In this document: one piece after another, positions 9,121 through 20,747 of the stretch
Numbering within the stretch: the first letter of the stretch is position 1
Layout: each line of letters begins with the position of its first letter
Source: Leuconostoc fallax KCTC 3537
GTDB taxonomy: Bacteria; Bacillota; Bacilli; Lactobacillales; Lactobacillaceae
DNA length: 34,342 nucleotides
NCBI RefSeq assembly: GCF_000165675.1
Contig: NZ_AEIZ01000012.1
Location: 1-34,342 of the forward strand
Direction: 5' to 3'
The notes under the pieces: model-generated
The model's database searches: none
Told to the model about the DNA's origin: nothing
The model's input: only the letters and a program-made list of their open reading frames with translations
Position numbers and translations under genes: made by a program

Positions 9121-9152
9121 TTGTCGTATCATATTTAGTGTATGTTATGATA
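9121..9152 (+). promoter_or_regulatory. Candidate promoter and operator of the HxlR-family gene
   Basis: An extended -10, TG-T-TATGAT, lies at 9143-9151. It overlaps one arm of an inverted repeat TATCATA (9127-9133) and TATGATA (9146-9152), separated by 12 bases. A winged-helix dimer bound there would block the -10, so autorepression by the adjacent regulator is plausible but unproven. Confidence 0.45.
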
Positions 9153-9181
9153 TAAACAAATTCATGAGGGAAAAGGATACA

Positions 9182-9550
9182 ATGGCGAAGTTAGCGAAAC
9201 ACACAGAAAATTTATTGTGTCGTAATTTTTTATGTACCTTTGAAATATTGGGGCGTAAATGGAACGGTATGATTATTGAGGCATTGCTTGTCAGCGGGCC
9301 AAGAAGATTTTTGGAGATTTCTAGAGCAATTCCAGGTTGTTCAGACCGTGTATTAGTAGAGAGACTAAAAGCACTAGAAGCAGACAACCTGGTCAATCGT
9401 GTTACATATGATGATTCAAATCTTATTGAGTATAAACTGACAGAACGTGGGGAAGCAATGCGGCCAATCATGAAAGCAATACATGAATGGTCAGATGATT
9501 GGAATCATGTTACGGATGATTGCCATGGTGACGAAGAAATTAAAAAATGA
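9182..9550 (+). CDS. HxlR-family winged-helix transcriptional regulator
   Basis: HxlR/YodB-type MarR-like regulator, 122 aa. It has the family signature CTFEILGRKWNGMII (about 15-29), the recognition helix region FLEISRAIPGCSDRVL, and the wing around YDDSNLIEYKLTERG. Such proteins bind DNA as dimers and often sense electrophiles, thiol stress or small metabolites. Cysteines at about 12 and 16 could be sensors, as in the YodB subgroup; that is inference. The ATG at 9182 is chosen because AAGGA lies 5 bases upstream. The gene is divergent from ykoEDC, so it could also influence that operon, although the riboswitch already explains thiamine control. Confidence 0.85.
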   Translation: MAKLAKHTENLLCRNFLCTFEILGRKWNGMIIEALLVSGPRRFLEISRAIPGCSDRVLVERLKALEADNLVNRVTYDDSNLIEYKLTERGEAMRPIMKAIHEWSDDWNHVTDDCHGDEEIKK

Positions 9551-9795
9551 TATACTAGTTATTAAGAGACAAAGATTGGCCTAGTAAGTATGATATTAGT
9601 TTCAGAGAGTGATGATATGGTGAAAAGTCACACTAATGATTACTGAATTTCAGCCAGGAGTCATTTGGTTAACACCAGACGTTTATTCGCGTTAAGAATG
9701 TGAAAGAAATCGATCATTTATCGGTTAAAAGTTGGGTGGTACCACGATAGATAACGTCCCATGTTTTCATCATTGGAAACATGGGACGTTTTTTG
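9548..9795 (+). promoter_or_regulatory. Phe-specific T-box riboswitch leader of pheST, with promoter and terminator
   Basis: An extended -10 (TGATATACT, 9548-9556) starts a leader at about 9563. Stem I features include the AGAGAGTGATG motif at about 9604-9614 and a specifier-loop TTC codon (Phe) at 9649-9651 followed by a purine. The antiterminator box GGGTGGTACCACG is at 9734-9746. The terminator is a perfect 14-bp stem (9753-9766 with 9777-9790) and T run. Uncharged tRNA-Phe should stabilise the antiterminator and turn on pheS and pheT. Confidence 0.93.
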
Positions 9796-9835
9796 TCGGT
9801 ATTCATTTTAGAATGTTAGAAAGATGAGATAAGCA

Positions 9836-10884
9836 ATGAACCTAATAGAGGAATTACAGCAATTAGAAAAAATTGCCATTGAAAATATTAATGCTAGTGG
9901 TAATGACATAGAAAAGCTAAGAATTTCTTTTCTTGGTAAAAAAGGTCAACTCACAACATTGCTCAAAGGGATGAAGGATGTTAGCCCTGAACAGAAGCCA
10001 AAGGTTGGTGAAGTTGGTAATCATGTGCGACAGGTTATTACGCAGTTATTAGCCGAAAAAAAGCACAGCAAGAGGCTATTACACTAAATCAGCAATTAGC
10101 AACTGAAAAATTAGATGTCACATTACCTGGTAGTACACGTCGCGTCGGGCAACCGCATGTTTTGCAACAGATTATTGATGAAATCGAAGATCATTTTATT
10201 GGCCTTGGTTTTAAAGTCGTTGATGATACCGTAGATGCACCCGAAATTGAGACGGATCATTATAATTTTGAGCGTTTGAATTTGCCAAAAGATCATCCAG
10301 CACGTGATATGCAAGATACATTTTATATTACACCGGAAATATTAATGCGCACGCAAACATCCCCCGTTGAATCTCGTGTTTTAGAAAAGCATGATTTTAG
10401 CCAAGGACCGCTCAAAATGATTAGCCCGGGTAAGGTTTATCGTCGTGATACAGATGATGCGACGCATTCACATCAATTCCATCAAATTGAAGGATTGGTT
10501 GTCGGTGAAAATATCACAATGGCTGATTTAAAGGGAACACTCTTGTCAATTGCTCAAGAACTGTTTGGTGAAAAGCATCAAATTCGTTTACGCCCATCAT
10601 ATTTCCCTTTTACTGAGCCGAGTGTTGAAGTTGATGTGTCATGGAATGAAGTAACACCTGACACGCGACCAGAGGATATTGAATGGATTGAAGTACTAGG
10701 TGCTGGTATGACACATCCAAACGTTTTGAAGATGGATGGTGTGGATAGTACTAAGTATTCAGCCTTTGCCTTTGGATTGGGACCGGATCGTTTTGCTATG
10801 TTGAAATACGGTGTAGATGATATTCGACAATTCTACTTAAACGATGTACGCTTCATTTCACAATTCAATCGAAAGGGTAATTAA
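9836..10884 (+). CDS. pheS: Phenylalanyl-tRNA synthetase alpha subunit, one-base break
   Basis: Class II aminoacyl-tRNA synthetase alpha subunit, about 349 aa when repaired. With PheT it forms the (alpha-beta)2 enzyme that charges tRNA-Phe. The N-terminal coiled coil (about 1-85) leads into the catalytic core, with motif 2 [20 protein letters not shown] and motif 3 [15 protein letters not shown]. The frame breaks in the A7 run at 10056-10062; with A8 the coiled coil continues as [16 protein letters not shown] and joins the core. PheS is essential and no other copy is visible, so this break is best read as a sequence error. pheS begins 41 bases after the T-box terminator, and pheT follows after one base. 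Confidence 0.95.
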
Positions 10885-10885
10885 C

Positions 10886-13354
10886 ATGAAAATCAATTTA
10901 GAGTGGCTTAATGAGTATTTAGATCAGCCATTAGCCGTAACAGAAAGTGATATTAGCGATTTAGTAGAAGAAATCGAACGTACGAGTGTTGAAGTTGACG
11001 ACTATAAAACCTTAGCGGACAAGCAAGATGGCTTGATTGTGGCTGAAGTGATGTCAATTGCAACCCATCCTGATTCAGACCACATGGTGATTACGCAACT
11101 TGATATTGGACAATCACAACAGGTTCAAGTTGTGACTGGTGCACCTAATGTAGCAGTTGGACAGTTTGTTATTTTGGCCCAAGTTGGGGCACATATTATC
11201 AATCATGAAAGTGGTGAATTAATCGAATTATCTCAGGTAAAGCTACGTGGCATTGAGTCCAACGGTATGCTAGTTGCTTTACAAGAAATCGGTTTTGACG
11301 CCAAAATTGCACCAAAGGATTTTGAAGCCGGTATTTTTGTATTTAACCCAGAAGATATAAAAGATGTCTCGACAGGTGATGACGCATTGGCAGTTTTGGG
11401 TATGCATGATATTGTTGTGGATACAGATTTAACGCCTAATCGTGCAGATATGTTATCGATGATTGGGACAGCCTATGAATTTGGTGCTATGCGCCATGTT
11501 ACAGTGACTGAACCAGACTTCGATTTAATAGAGTATGAGACGTTAGCCGCGGACCAAATTAATGTTGTGATAGATGAGCCATCATTAGTATCGAAGTATG
11601 CCGTGCGTGTGATGAATAATGTGACAGTACAAGATAGTCCACTGTGGCTACAAAAACGCTTGTGGAATGCTGGTATGCGACCAATTAATAACATTGTCGA
11701 TATTACGAACTACATGATGTTGATGTATGGACAGCCAATTCACGCTTTTGATTTGGATAAGCTGACTGGGCAAACGCTCCATGTCCGCCGTGCAGGTGAA
11801 GATGAAATATTAACAACCCTTGATGGTAACGAACGTCACTTGCGTTCAGGAGAAGATATTGTCATTGCTGATGATCAGCGCGCTTTGATGCTTGCTGGTG
11901 TGATGGGTGGTATGTCATCTGAAGTTGATGCCAATACTAAAAATATTGTAATAGAATCAGCTGTATTTAATTCAACATTGGTTCGTGCGACAGCACGCCG
12001 TCATAATCTTCATTCAGAGGCATCATCAAGATTTGAACGCGGTGTGAATTCAGATAATACTTTCAATACATTGGACCATGCAGCAGCATTAGTTGATCAG
12101 TTAGCCCAAGGTCAAGTTGCTAAAGGACGTGTTGTGGCAGTGGATAAGCAGCCACCAATTATTAAAATTCAATTGACATCACAACGGGTGAATCAATTGC
12201 TGGGAACACAGTTAACATTAGCTGATATTGCAACGATATTTGATCGCCTAGCATTTACTTATGAAAATAATGGAACGGCGTTGATCGTTACTGTGCCAGC
12301 TCGTCGCCCAGATATCAGTATAGAAGCTGATCTTATTGAAGAAGTTGCACGTTTATTTGGCTATGACAATCTACCAGTTACTTTACCAGTAGGACCAACA
12401 ACACTAGGGAAATTGTCTCACCGTCAGCGTAAAATGCGTGCGACACGTCAAATTTTTGAAAGTCTTGGATTGAATCAAGCGATTTCTTATGTGTTAACGA
12501 CCGCTGAGAAAGCTCAAAAGTTTACTTTGGCGCAAAAGCGTCCAACTGTGTCACTATCTTACCCAATGAGCAGCGATCGTACAACGGCGCGTCAAAATAT
12601 TCTATCCGGCCTTTTGGATGATGTGGCTTACAATGTCGCTCATTCCGTTCATGATATTGCGTTATATGAGCAGGGGCGTGTTTTCTTTGCTAAAAATGAA
12701 AACGAATTGCCTCAGGAAGTTGAACATGTGGCTGGTGTTCTAGTTGGGGAATTAGCGGAGAGTCATTGGCAAAAGGAAAAAGCTGAAAGAACAGTTGATT
12801 TCTACGATATTAAGGGGATTGTCGCCCAATATCTTGATGAAATTGGTATCTCGGAAAAGAGTATTCGTTATGTTGCAACAGACCAATATCCAGATATGCA
12901 TCCTGGACAGACTGCAGATATTTATGCTGGCGATATTCATTTGGGATTTGTGGGACAGATTCATCCAAGTACATTAAAAGCACAAAAGTTACCTCGTGTA
13001 TTTGGCTTTGAATTGAACTTAGAGCATGTATTTTCAAATATTGATGAAGATATTTTATATCAGAAAATATCGCGTTTCCCACAAGTATCACGAGATATTG
13101 CTTTATTGGTAGATGATAACATTTCAAATGCGACAATTGAGTCGGTTATTTGGGATACAGCTTACAGTAAATTAGTGGATGTTACCTTGTTTGATCTTTA
13201 TACGGGAGAAAATTTGTCAAAAGGTAAGCGCTCATTAGCTTATACCTTAACTTATCAAGACGATGACGAAACTTTGGTTGAAACAGATGTTAATACTGAT
13301 TTTGAAAAAGTGAAGCAAGCGCTAGTATCCGGATTAGGTGCTGAAATTCGTTAA
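10886..13354 (+). CDS. pheT: Phenylalanyl-tRNA synthetase beta subunit
   Basis: Beta subunit of PheRS, 822 aa, intact and of normal bacterial length. The EMAP-II-like tRNA-binding domain lies at about 40-150 (motif VVTGAPNV). The B3/B4 editing region follows, then the B5 domain, the catalytic-like core, and a C-terminal ferredoxin-fold anticodon-binding domain that starts near RFPQVSRDIALLVDD. The ATG at 10886 is chosen over an upstream in-frame ATG inside pheS because it gives the conserved MKINLEWLNEYL start and has GAAAGGG upstream. One base separates it from the pheS stop, so the pair is co-translated under T-box control. Confidence 0.97.
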   Translation: MKINLEWLNEYLDQPLAVTESDISDLVEEIERTSVEVDDYKTLADKQDGLIVAEVMSIATHPDSDHMVITQLDIGQSQQVQVVTGAPNVAVGQFVILAQVGAHIINHESGELIELSQVKLRGIESNGMLVALQEIGFDAKIAPKDFEAGIFVFNPEDIKDVSTGDDALAVLGMHDIVVDTDLTPNRADMLSMIGTAYEFGAMRHVTVTEPDFDLIEYETLAADQINVVIDEPSLVSKYAVRVMNNVTVQDSPLWLQKRLWNAGMRPINNIVDITNYMMLMYGQPIHAFDLDKLTGQTLHVRRAGEDEILTTLDGNERHLRSGEDIVIADDQRALMLAGVMGGMSSEVDANTKNIVIESAVFNSTLVRATARRHNLHSEASSRFERGVNSDNTFNTLDHAAALVDQLAQGQVAKGRVVAVDKQPPIIKIQLTSQRVNQLLGTQLTLADIATIFDRLAFTYENNGTALIVTVPARRPDISIEADLIEEVARLFGYDNLPVTLPVGPTTLGKLSHRQRKMRATRQIFESLGLNQAISYVLTTAEKAQKFTLAQKRPTVSLSYPMSSDRTTARQNILSGLLDDVAYNVAHSVHDIALYEQGRVFFAKNENELPQEVEHVAGVLVGELAESHWQKEKAERTVDFYDIKGIVAQYLDEIGISEKSIRYVATDQYPDMHPGQTADIYAGDIHLGFVGQIHPSTLKAQKLPRVFGFELNLEHVFSNIDEDILYQKISRFPQVSRDIALLVDDNISNATIESVIWDTAYSKLVDVTLFDLYTGENLSKGKRSLAYTLTYQDDDETLVETDVNTDFEKVKQALVSGLGAEIR

Positions 13355-13370
13355 TTTATAATTTATTTAG

Positions 13371-13400
13371 ATCTCTATACATGATGTATAGAGATTTTTA
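13371..13400 (+). terminator. Terminator after pheST
   Basis: A perfect 10-bp stem (13371-13380 with 13386-13395), loop ATGAT, is followed by a T run. Confidence 0.85.
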
Positions 13401-13498
13401 ATATTGTCTTAAAATTGACCAATGATTTTTAAGAACGTATCATGTGCCAATGTATCTTTTCTTTTATAATAAACATAACGATATTTAGGAGGCGAATG

Positions 13499-16400
13499 AT
13501 GCTTACAATTCTAATGGGGAATGGCCGTCAAGATTTACGCGGCGAGCTATTACAAGATATTCAACAACGCCTGAAGGAAAATCCTAAGCTAACGATATAT
13601 TACATTGTGCCAAATCATATTAAATTTGATAGTGAAGTTAATGTTTTAGAACGATTTGCACAATTAAACCATTATGATAATCAAGAAGTTTATGCACAAA
13701 GTCAACTACAAGTCTATTCGTTAACACGATTAGCATGGGCTTTAGGTAAAAATTTGCCGGAGAAGCAAGCAACAACAGTGCAATCTTCTGGCTTATTTAT
13801 GATAGTTTCGTCAATACTGCAAGAAAAAGCGCAACAATTGCCAATATTTGCTAGAATGCAGTCTAAAAGTGGCTTTGTGGATGCACTTGTTAAACAATTA
13901 ATCGAATTAAGAGCTAGTCGCGTTACCCCAGAAGATATTCTTAATATTTTGGATCAACAAACGGCTGATTCAACGTTCGTTAAGCAAACATTACAACAGA
14001 AATTACTAGACTTGGCCGTTGTTGCCGATGCATTGGATGAAAAACTTGGGGCACAGTTCATCACACCACAGGAAACATTATCTTTTTTTGCTTCACAAAT
14101 GCAAAATATCACATTGACAGATGTTGCTTTCTATTTTGAAGGCTTTAATGGGTTAACAGCAGCAGAATATCAAGTGGTGACAACATTAATTCAAAAATGG
14201 TCAGTGACAATTTCATTGTTAGGGGATGCCCAATATCTGGGACAACAAAAAGAGGGCGATGTTTTCTTTAAACCAATGCAGTTAGCACAAGAACTGACAT
14301 ATTATGCTAAACGAATAGGGCAAGCGACGCAACTTGTAACAGCCACTACAGCACGTCATCTCTCAAATACGAGCAATACGTTATTGCAGGCGTGGGAGTC
14401 AATTGGTGAATATCGGACATTCACTGCAAAAAATAATAATGTTGCCTTACAAATGTTCACTGCAGAAAATCCCATGGTTGAACTGCAGGAAGTTGCACGA
14501 CGTATTCGTCAATCTTTGGCTACTTCTTCTCATTTGCATTTACGCGATATTGTCATATTAGCCCGTGACCTTAACGCTTATCAAGCGGATATTCCGGCGG
14601 TAATGTCTCAGTTTGACTTACCTTATTTCCTAGACTTAGATCAAGATATGATGACGCATCCATTGGTTGAACTGATTTTTAACCTCCTTTTACCATCACA
14701 ACAACGTTTTCAATATCAAAATGTGTTAGCAATCCTAAAAACGAGTTTATTACGTCCGGTTCAAGATAATATATTAATTGATCGTGATGAGTTTTTAGAT
14801 ATTGTGGCTTATTTAGATAATTATTTACTTGCTTATCAACCTTATGAAAGTACTTGGCGTGATAAAAAAGCGCTTTTGCTTTATTTACAACAACAGCAGA
14901 CGAAGAAGCAACTGAAATGTTTCAGACGGATAGTAAGATTAATCAGCGCTTAGAGGCATTGAGACAATATGTACTACAAATTTTTGATAGTTTTGACGCT
15001 ATTATTAAAAAGAGCCAGACAAACCGCGAATTTGCAACGCAGTTAATCAATTGGTTAGTGAATCATAAAGTGACGGATGCTATTATTGGAGAGCAAAATC
15101 ATCTTGTGGCATCTGGTGAATTAACGCGTTCTCAACAGGGCATTGAAGTATGGGATATGCTAACGCAGACACTCAATGAATTAGTGATGTTGTCTGGTGA
15201 AGAACGTTTTCAAGTTGACCAATTTACAGAAGCTCTAAAGGCTGGCTTTGTCGGTGCTAAGTTTTCGGGAATACCTAACAGCTTAGACCAAATTACAATA
15301 TCTGAAGCTGGTATTGTTCAGAGTACACGTTATCAACAGTTATATTTTATTGGTGGTACGCGCCAAAACTTACCAGCACAGATGCGAACGACTGCGTTAA
15401 TTAATGACAGTGATCGGGTGCTGGTACAACCAGCTTTGGCACAACAGGAGCAACCCAAATATTTACAAAACACAGCTCAGCAACAAATGGCAGAAGAAAA
15501 TTTATTGTTTTATGGTGCGTTAGCAGCAAGCCAAAATAATGTTACATTATCTTACCCGCTACTTGATGCTACCGGAAATATTGCGGAAATTTCACCATAT
15601 TTTAAACGATTAAGTCATGCTTTTGATGTTGAACCAGAGAAAATAACCAATCGACCATCTGATAGTGCACATTTATTGAAGGCATACATTGGGACACCAC
15701 GTGCGACATTATCTGAAATGGTTAAATTGTTACCAGATGATAGTTCAGCTATGCAAGCACTGAGAAATGCTTTGAGCAAACGATTACCAGAAAGAACAGC
15801 GCGTGTCTTATCTGCACCGAATTATCAAAACACAGTCAGTCGCTTAAAGCCAGAATTTGTTTCCGAAATATTTGGTCGCGATTTAAATGTATCGATTTCT
15901 CAACTGGAAAGTTACTATCACAATCCGTTGGCTTATTTTTTGCAATACGGTTTAAGCTTACAAGAGCGGCCTAAACATGAATTAAATATTGCACAGACAG
16001 GAACACTTTATCATGCCATTTTTGAGTCAGTGATTCACAATTTAATTCGAGAAAATCTCAGCTTGCGTGAACTGACTACGGCTGATTTAAAACAATTGGT
16101 TTTGGATAGTATGGCGCAACAATTAGAGAAACCAGAATTTGCATTATTAAAAGAAACTGCTAAAATGCGTGCTATTACAGCTTATCTGATTCAAGTGAGT
16201 CAAACGCTGTTATTTAACTTGCAAAAAGTCGCCCGTACAGGTCATGCAAAACCCAAAGCAGTGGAACAACTTTTTGGTTTTGCTAAAGACAGTCTTCCTG
16301 CTTTAGACTTTAGTTTGTCTAAAGGAAGTGTTCATGTGCGTGGTAAATTAGATCGTCTAGATTATCAAGATAATCATGAAACATTTGGCACGATTATCGA

Positions 16401-16998
16401 TTATAAATCAAACCACAAAAAATTTGATTGGGCACAAGCCTATAATGGGCTACAAATGCAATTACTCACATACTGGCAAGCAGCACAGCAAGCTAAAAGC
16501 CAACTTGGGTTACAAAAAGTTGGCGGGGCATTCTTTGCTAAAATATCACCAACTAAAACAAAGCTAAGTCAATTTGATGGTGATTTTGAACAGCTCATTC
16601 ACGGTGAACTCAGTGCAGAATTATTTAAATATCGTGGCTTGTTTATTGATGACGATGACTATTTGGAAGCTTTGGCTCATCTTGATGAGGGAGAAAAAGC
16701 AACATATTATGCGTTAGGTCGTAATCGTGATGGTAGTTTGAGTAAAATGTCTGATATGGTAAATTCAGCGCAATTGGATTTATTACTACAACGAAATAAA
16801 GCCAATATCATTGCCGCAGGTGAACATATTCTTAATGGTGACTTCCCATTGTTACCAGAAATTAAAAGTATGCAATATACACCCTATCGTGATATTTTGA
16901 GGTTTGATCGGGCATTAGGCGATAAATATCATGACAATTTAATCACTGGTAGCAAACAACAGATCCTAAAACTATTAGAAAATGAGGCGGAGTTATGA
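13499..16998 (+). CDS. rexB: RexB/AddB subunit of the RexAB (AddAB) helicase-nuclease, one-base break
   Basis: RexB-type partner of RexA in the enzyme that resects double-strand ends for RecA-dependent repair; about 1166 aa when repaired. The N-terminus ([13 protein letters not shown]) matches RexB and lacks a Walker A motif. The C-terminal nuclease domain has [18 protein letters not shown] and IIDYKSN. The frame breaks at 14864-14869 (A6); with A7 it continues through [10 protein letters not shown]. The four-cysteine iron-sulfur site of Bacillus AddB is absent: the first site reads YYHNPLAYF, the last cluster [10 protein letters not shown]. The start at 13499 gives a 6-base gap from AGGAGG (13487-13492). 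It overlaps rexA by 4 bases. Confidence 0.92.
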
Positions 16999-19900
16999 CG
17001 CAGTTTACATCACATCAACAACGTGCTATTTCAGAAGATAATCATAATATTTTGGTTGCTGCTTCAGCGGGATCTGGTAAGACAACGGTTTTAATTGAGC
17101 GATTGATACAGAAAATTTTGAATGGTACTAGTGTTGAAAATTTTTTAATTGTAACTTTTACCAATGCTGCTGCTAAAGAGATGCGAGAACGCCTAGAGCG
17201 TGCCATTGAAAATCGCCTACAGGATGTTAAAGACCCACAACAAGCACGCTTTTTACAAGAACAATTATTATTATTACCTGTGGCTAATATTTCAACCATT
17301 GATGCCTATGCACTAAGATTGATTGAGACATATTATCATGTGATTGGTCTTGATCCACAGTTTCGATTATTATCTGATACAGCAGAGCGAGAATTATTGA
17401 GACAAGATGTTCTGGACGATGTTTTGGCACAATTTTATGAAGAAACGCATGCCCATCATGATGATTTTTTGAGATTAGTCAATAATTTTGGTAATCCTAA
17501 TCAAGATGATAATCTTAAAAAAATGATACTCAGATTAGCTGATTTTGCTGAGGCGCGGCCAGACGGTACAATGTGGCTCAAAAATTTAGTTAGAGAATAC
17601 TTACCGTTTGAGAATGGTATTGTGTCTAGTGATTTGTTTCAACACCATATTAAGCCAGAATTATTGGCTATTTTAGAAAATTTGTTAGCACAGACCGATA
17701 CTGTATTTAAACAGGTCACGGGTGTTGAAGCTTTACCCAAAACTGAAGATAGTCTATCTCAGGCAATAACGTATTTAAACCAGCTCATTCAAGCAATTAG
17801 TGCAGATAATAATTGGGATGATATCAAGTCTTTAATAGATAATATGCCTAAATTATCATTAGAAACCAAGAAAAGTAAGGCAATTAAAGAAGATGTTGAA
17901 TTGAGTGCATTAGTTGATCAAGCTAGTCAAATTAAAAAATGCTCACAGGAGCTGAATCCGAATTAGTCAATATTAAAAAACATATTTTATTTTAGATGAA
18001 GCGGGTTGGCAGGAGGTTCAACTTGTTACTGAACGTTTGGTTGATATTATAGTAACGGTAACTGAAACATTCCGCCAGCAATTCACAGCCAAAAAACGTG
18101 ATCAGCGATTACTTGATTTTCCAGATTTGGGTGCGCTTGCTTTAGATATTTTAGATGATGACAATACACAAAAGACCGTATCAAGTCAGTTTCAAGAAAT
18201 TTTAGTAGATGAATATCAAGATATTAATCAATTACAAGAAACATTATTAGTACGTGTATCTAACCAGCACAATATGTATATGGTAGGCGATGTTAAGCAA
18301 AGTATTTATGGCTTTAGACAAGCAGAACCAACACTTTTTACTAACAAGTATCGTTTATTTTCCCGCGATGATAATCATGATAGTCGTATTGATTTGGCAG
18401 AAAATTTTAGATCACATCATCAGGTTACACAGATAACGAATTTTATTTTTACACAGTTAATGGATGAAACATTAGGCGATATTGCATATTTAGGAGAAGC
18501 AAAATTAATTGATAAAGCGACTTATCCAGATCAATTACAAGCAGAATGTCACTTAGATATTATTCAAAATAATCAGTTAAATGCTAACCATCAAGAAACG
18601 AGTGAAGATAACGAAGCTGAAGATGACGCAACATTTGATACACGCCAAGCACAATACATGCATCTGGCGCAACGTATTTTAGATTTGCGACAAACACAAA
18701 TATATGATCGTAAAGCAACACCAGCTGGCATGCGACCAGTTGAATATGGTGATATTGCGATATTAACACGATCAAAATCAGGCTATGTTGATTTAGTAAA
18801 TATTCTAAGAGAAGCGGGAATTCCTGTTCAAATCGATGGTGTTGGCAATTACTTTCAGACAATGGAAGTTTATCTAATACTGGATATATTACGTGTTATT
18901 GATAATCCGCATCAAGATATTCCACTAGCTGCTGTATTGCGTTCACCAATGTTTGGCTTAAATGAAAACGATTTAGCACAGATTCGGTTGGCTGATAAGC
19001 AACATGATTTTTGGCGTGCAGTACAAGCAACAACTCACGGAGACGATGAACTAGCTAAGCAATTACGTACCTTTATTCAGTTGATTGCAAAATGGCGAGA
19101 ATTAGCTTTACAAAATGATTTAGTGAGTTTAATTTGGTCTATATATGAAGATACGAGTTGGCTAGATTATGCCACTGGTATGCCCGGTGGTGCACAACGT
19201 CAAGCTAATTTGCGCGCTTTATATGACTATGCACGTACTTACCAAACCAATACACATACTGGTTTATTTCGATTTATTCGTTATATCGAACAACTCCAAC
19301 AAGCTGGCGAGGATCTAGGGGAAGCAACTCAAGAAAGTGATGTTCAAGCTGTACGCATCATGACCATTCATGCTTCCAAAGGACTCGAATTTCCGATTGT
19401 TATGTTGCCGGAATTTGAAAAGAAATTCAACACTTCTGATTTAAATGGTGATCTCTTAATTCAAAAGGATGCGGGTATCGGTTTAGAATTCTTAGAGCCA
19501 CATGCACAAGTAACATTTCCGACCTTGCAAAAGTTAGCCGTACGACATGCTTTGCGCCAGCAAAGTTGGTCAGAAGAGATGCGACTATTATATGTTGCCT
19601 TGACACGTGCTGAACAAAAATTTACATCGTAGGTTCTGTGAGAATTAACGACAAGGCAGAGAATGCTTATCAGCAGGTACCGTCCAATGCACGTTTGATG
19701 GCATTGTGGCAGGAAGCAAGTCAGAGCAGTGGCCAATTTTTACCAGAGCGTTTGCGTTTAAAGGCGAGCGCATATCTTGATTGGTTACTCATTAGCTTAG
19801 CAAGATTTCAACCAGAACAATTAGATAGCTGGCTAGGGGATGGCCAAAAACCACGTATTTTTGGTCAAGAAACGCCCCAAGATGTGACAATTAATATTCA

Positions 19901-20747
19901 ATGTGTAGATCAAGCGACAATTCAATTACCTCAGGGCATTGATACAATAGCAAGCCACACAAAAAGTACGTACTCAGCCGATGATTTCCAGAGAGCAGAA
20001 GCCTTGTTAGATTTTAGCTATGCCAATATGAATAGTAGTCAAACGGCTGCATATCAATCAGTTAGTGAAATAAAACGTTTATTTGAGGATCCTGATCAAG
20101 GACAGTTACAGTCGTTAAATATCGATGAATCCGGACAAGTACACGCGGCAAATGTGTTATTAAAAGAAAGTCTAGATTTACCAGAATTCATGGTAGACGG
20201 CAGCCATAAACCTTCGCGCTCAGCAGTGGGTACGGCAACACATTTAGTACTACAAATGATTGATTTCAAACAATTGATTACCAGAACAGATGTTGAACAA
20301 TTGTTGGATCAGTTAGTAGATCAGCAGCGCATCATGCCCAATATTGCTTCTCTCATTAATATTGATGATGTCATGCGATTTGTAGATTCTGAATTTGCGC
20401 ATTATATTCAGCAACATGCGCAATATTTACGACGTGAACAGACTTTTGCCATGATTATTCCAGCCAACCAAATTTATGAACAGTTAAACGATACGGCACC
20501 AGTGCTGATCCATGGTATTATTGATGGTTATATTGCTGATATAAAAGAAAGGACAATAACGTTGTTTGATTATAAAACAGATTTTGTACGACCCAATCAA
20601 GTAGAAGAAGATTTAGAAAAATTGAAATTACGTTACCGTGGTCAATTAAATTTATATCAAACAGCGTTAAAGCAACAGTATCCAGATTATACATTTAATG
20701 CACCACAAATTATTGCATTGAGTGTTGGTCGTGTGATTAGTTTATAA
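16995..20747 (+). CDS. rexA: RexA/AddA helicase-nuclease subunit, three one-base breaks
   Basis: UvrD-type superfamily 1A helicase with a C-terminal nuclease domain, about 1251 aa when repaired; RexA is the ATP-driven motor of RexAB. Motifs in order: Walker A ASAGSGKT (23-30), [15 protein letters not shown], Walker [45 protein letters not shown], and nuclease motif IIDGYIAD...LFDYKTDFV. Breaks lie at A6 17934-17939, A6 17975-17980 and A5 19616-19620; each is fixed by one A, giving for example the joins [21 protein letters not shown] and [11 protein letters not shown]. The ATG overlaps the rexB stop (ATGA type), and the stop overlaps the rhomboid gene. Confidence 0.93.

Noticed and set aside
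14864-18000. Programmed ribosomal frameshifting in rexB/rexA
   Set aside because: Four breaks in two genes, without a consistent slippery heptamer or stimulatory structure, and with the same pattern in unrelated genes, fit sequence error better.
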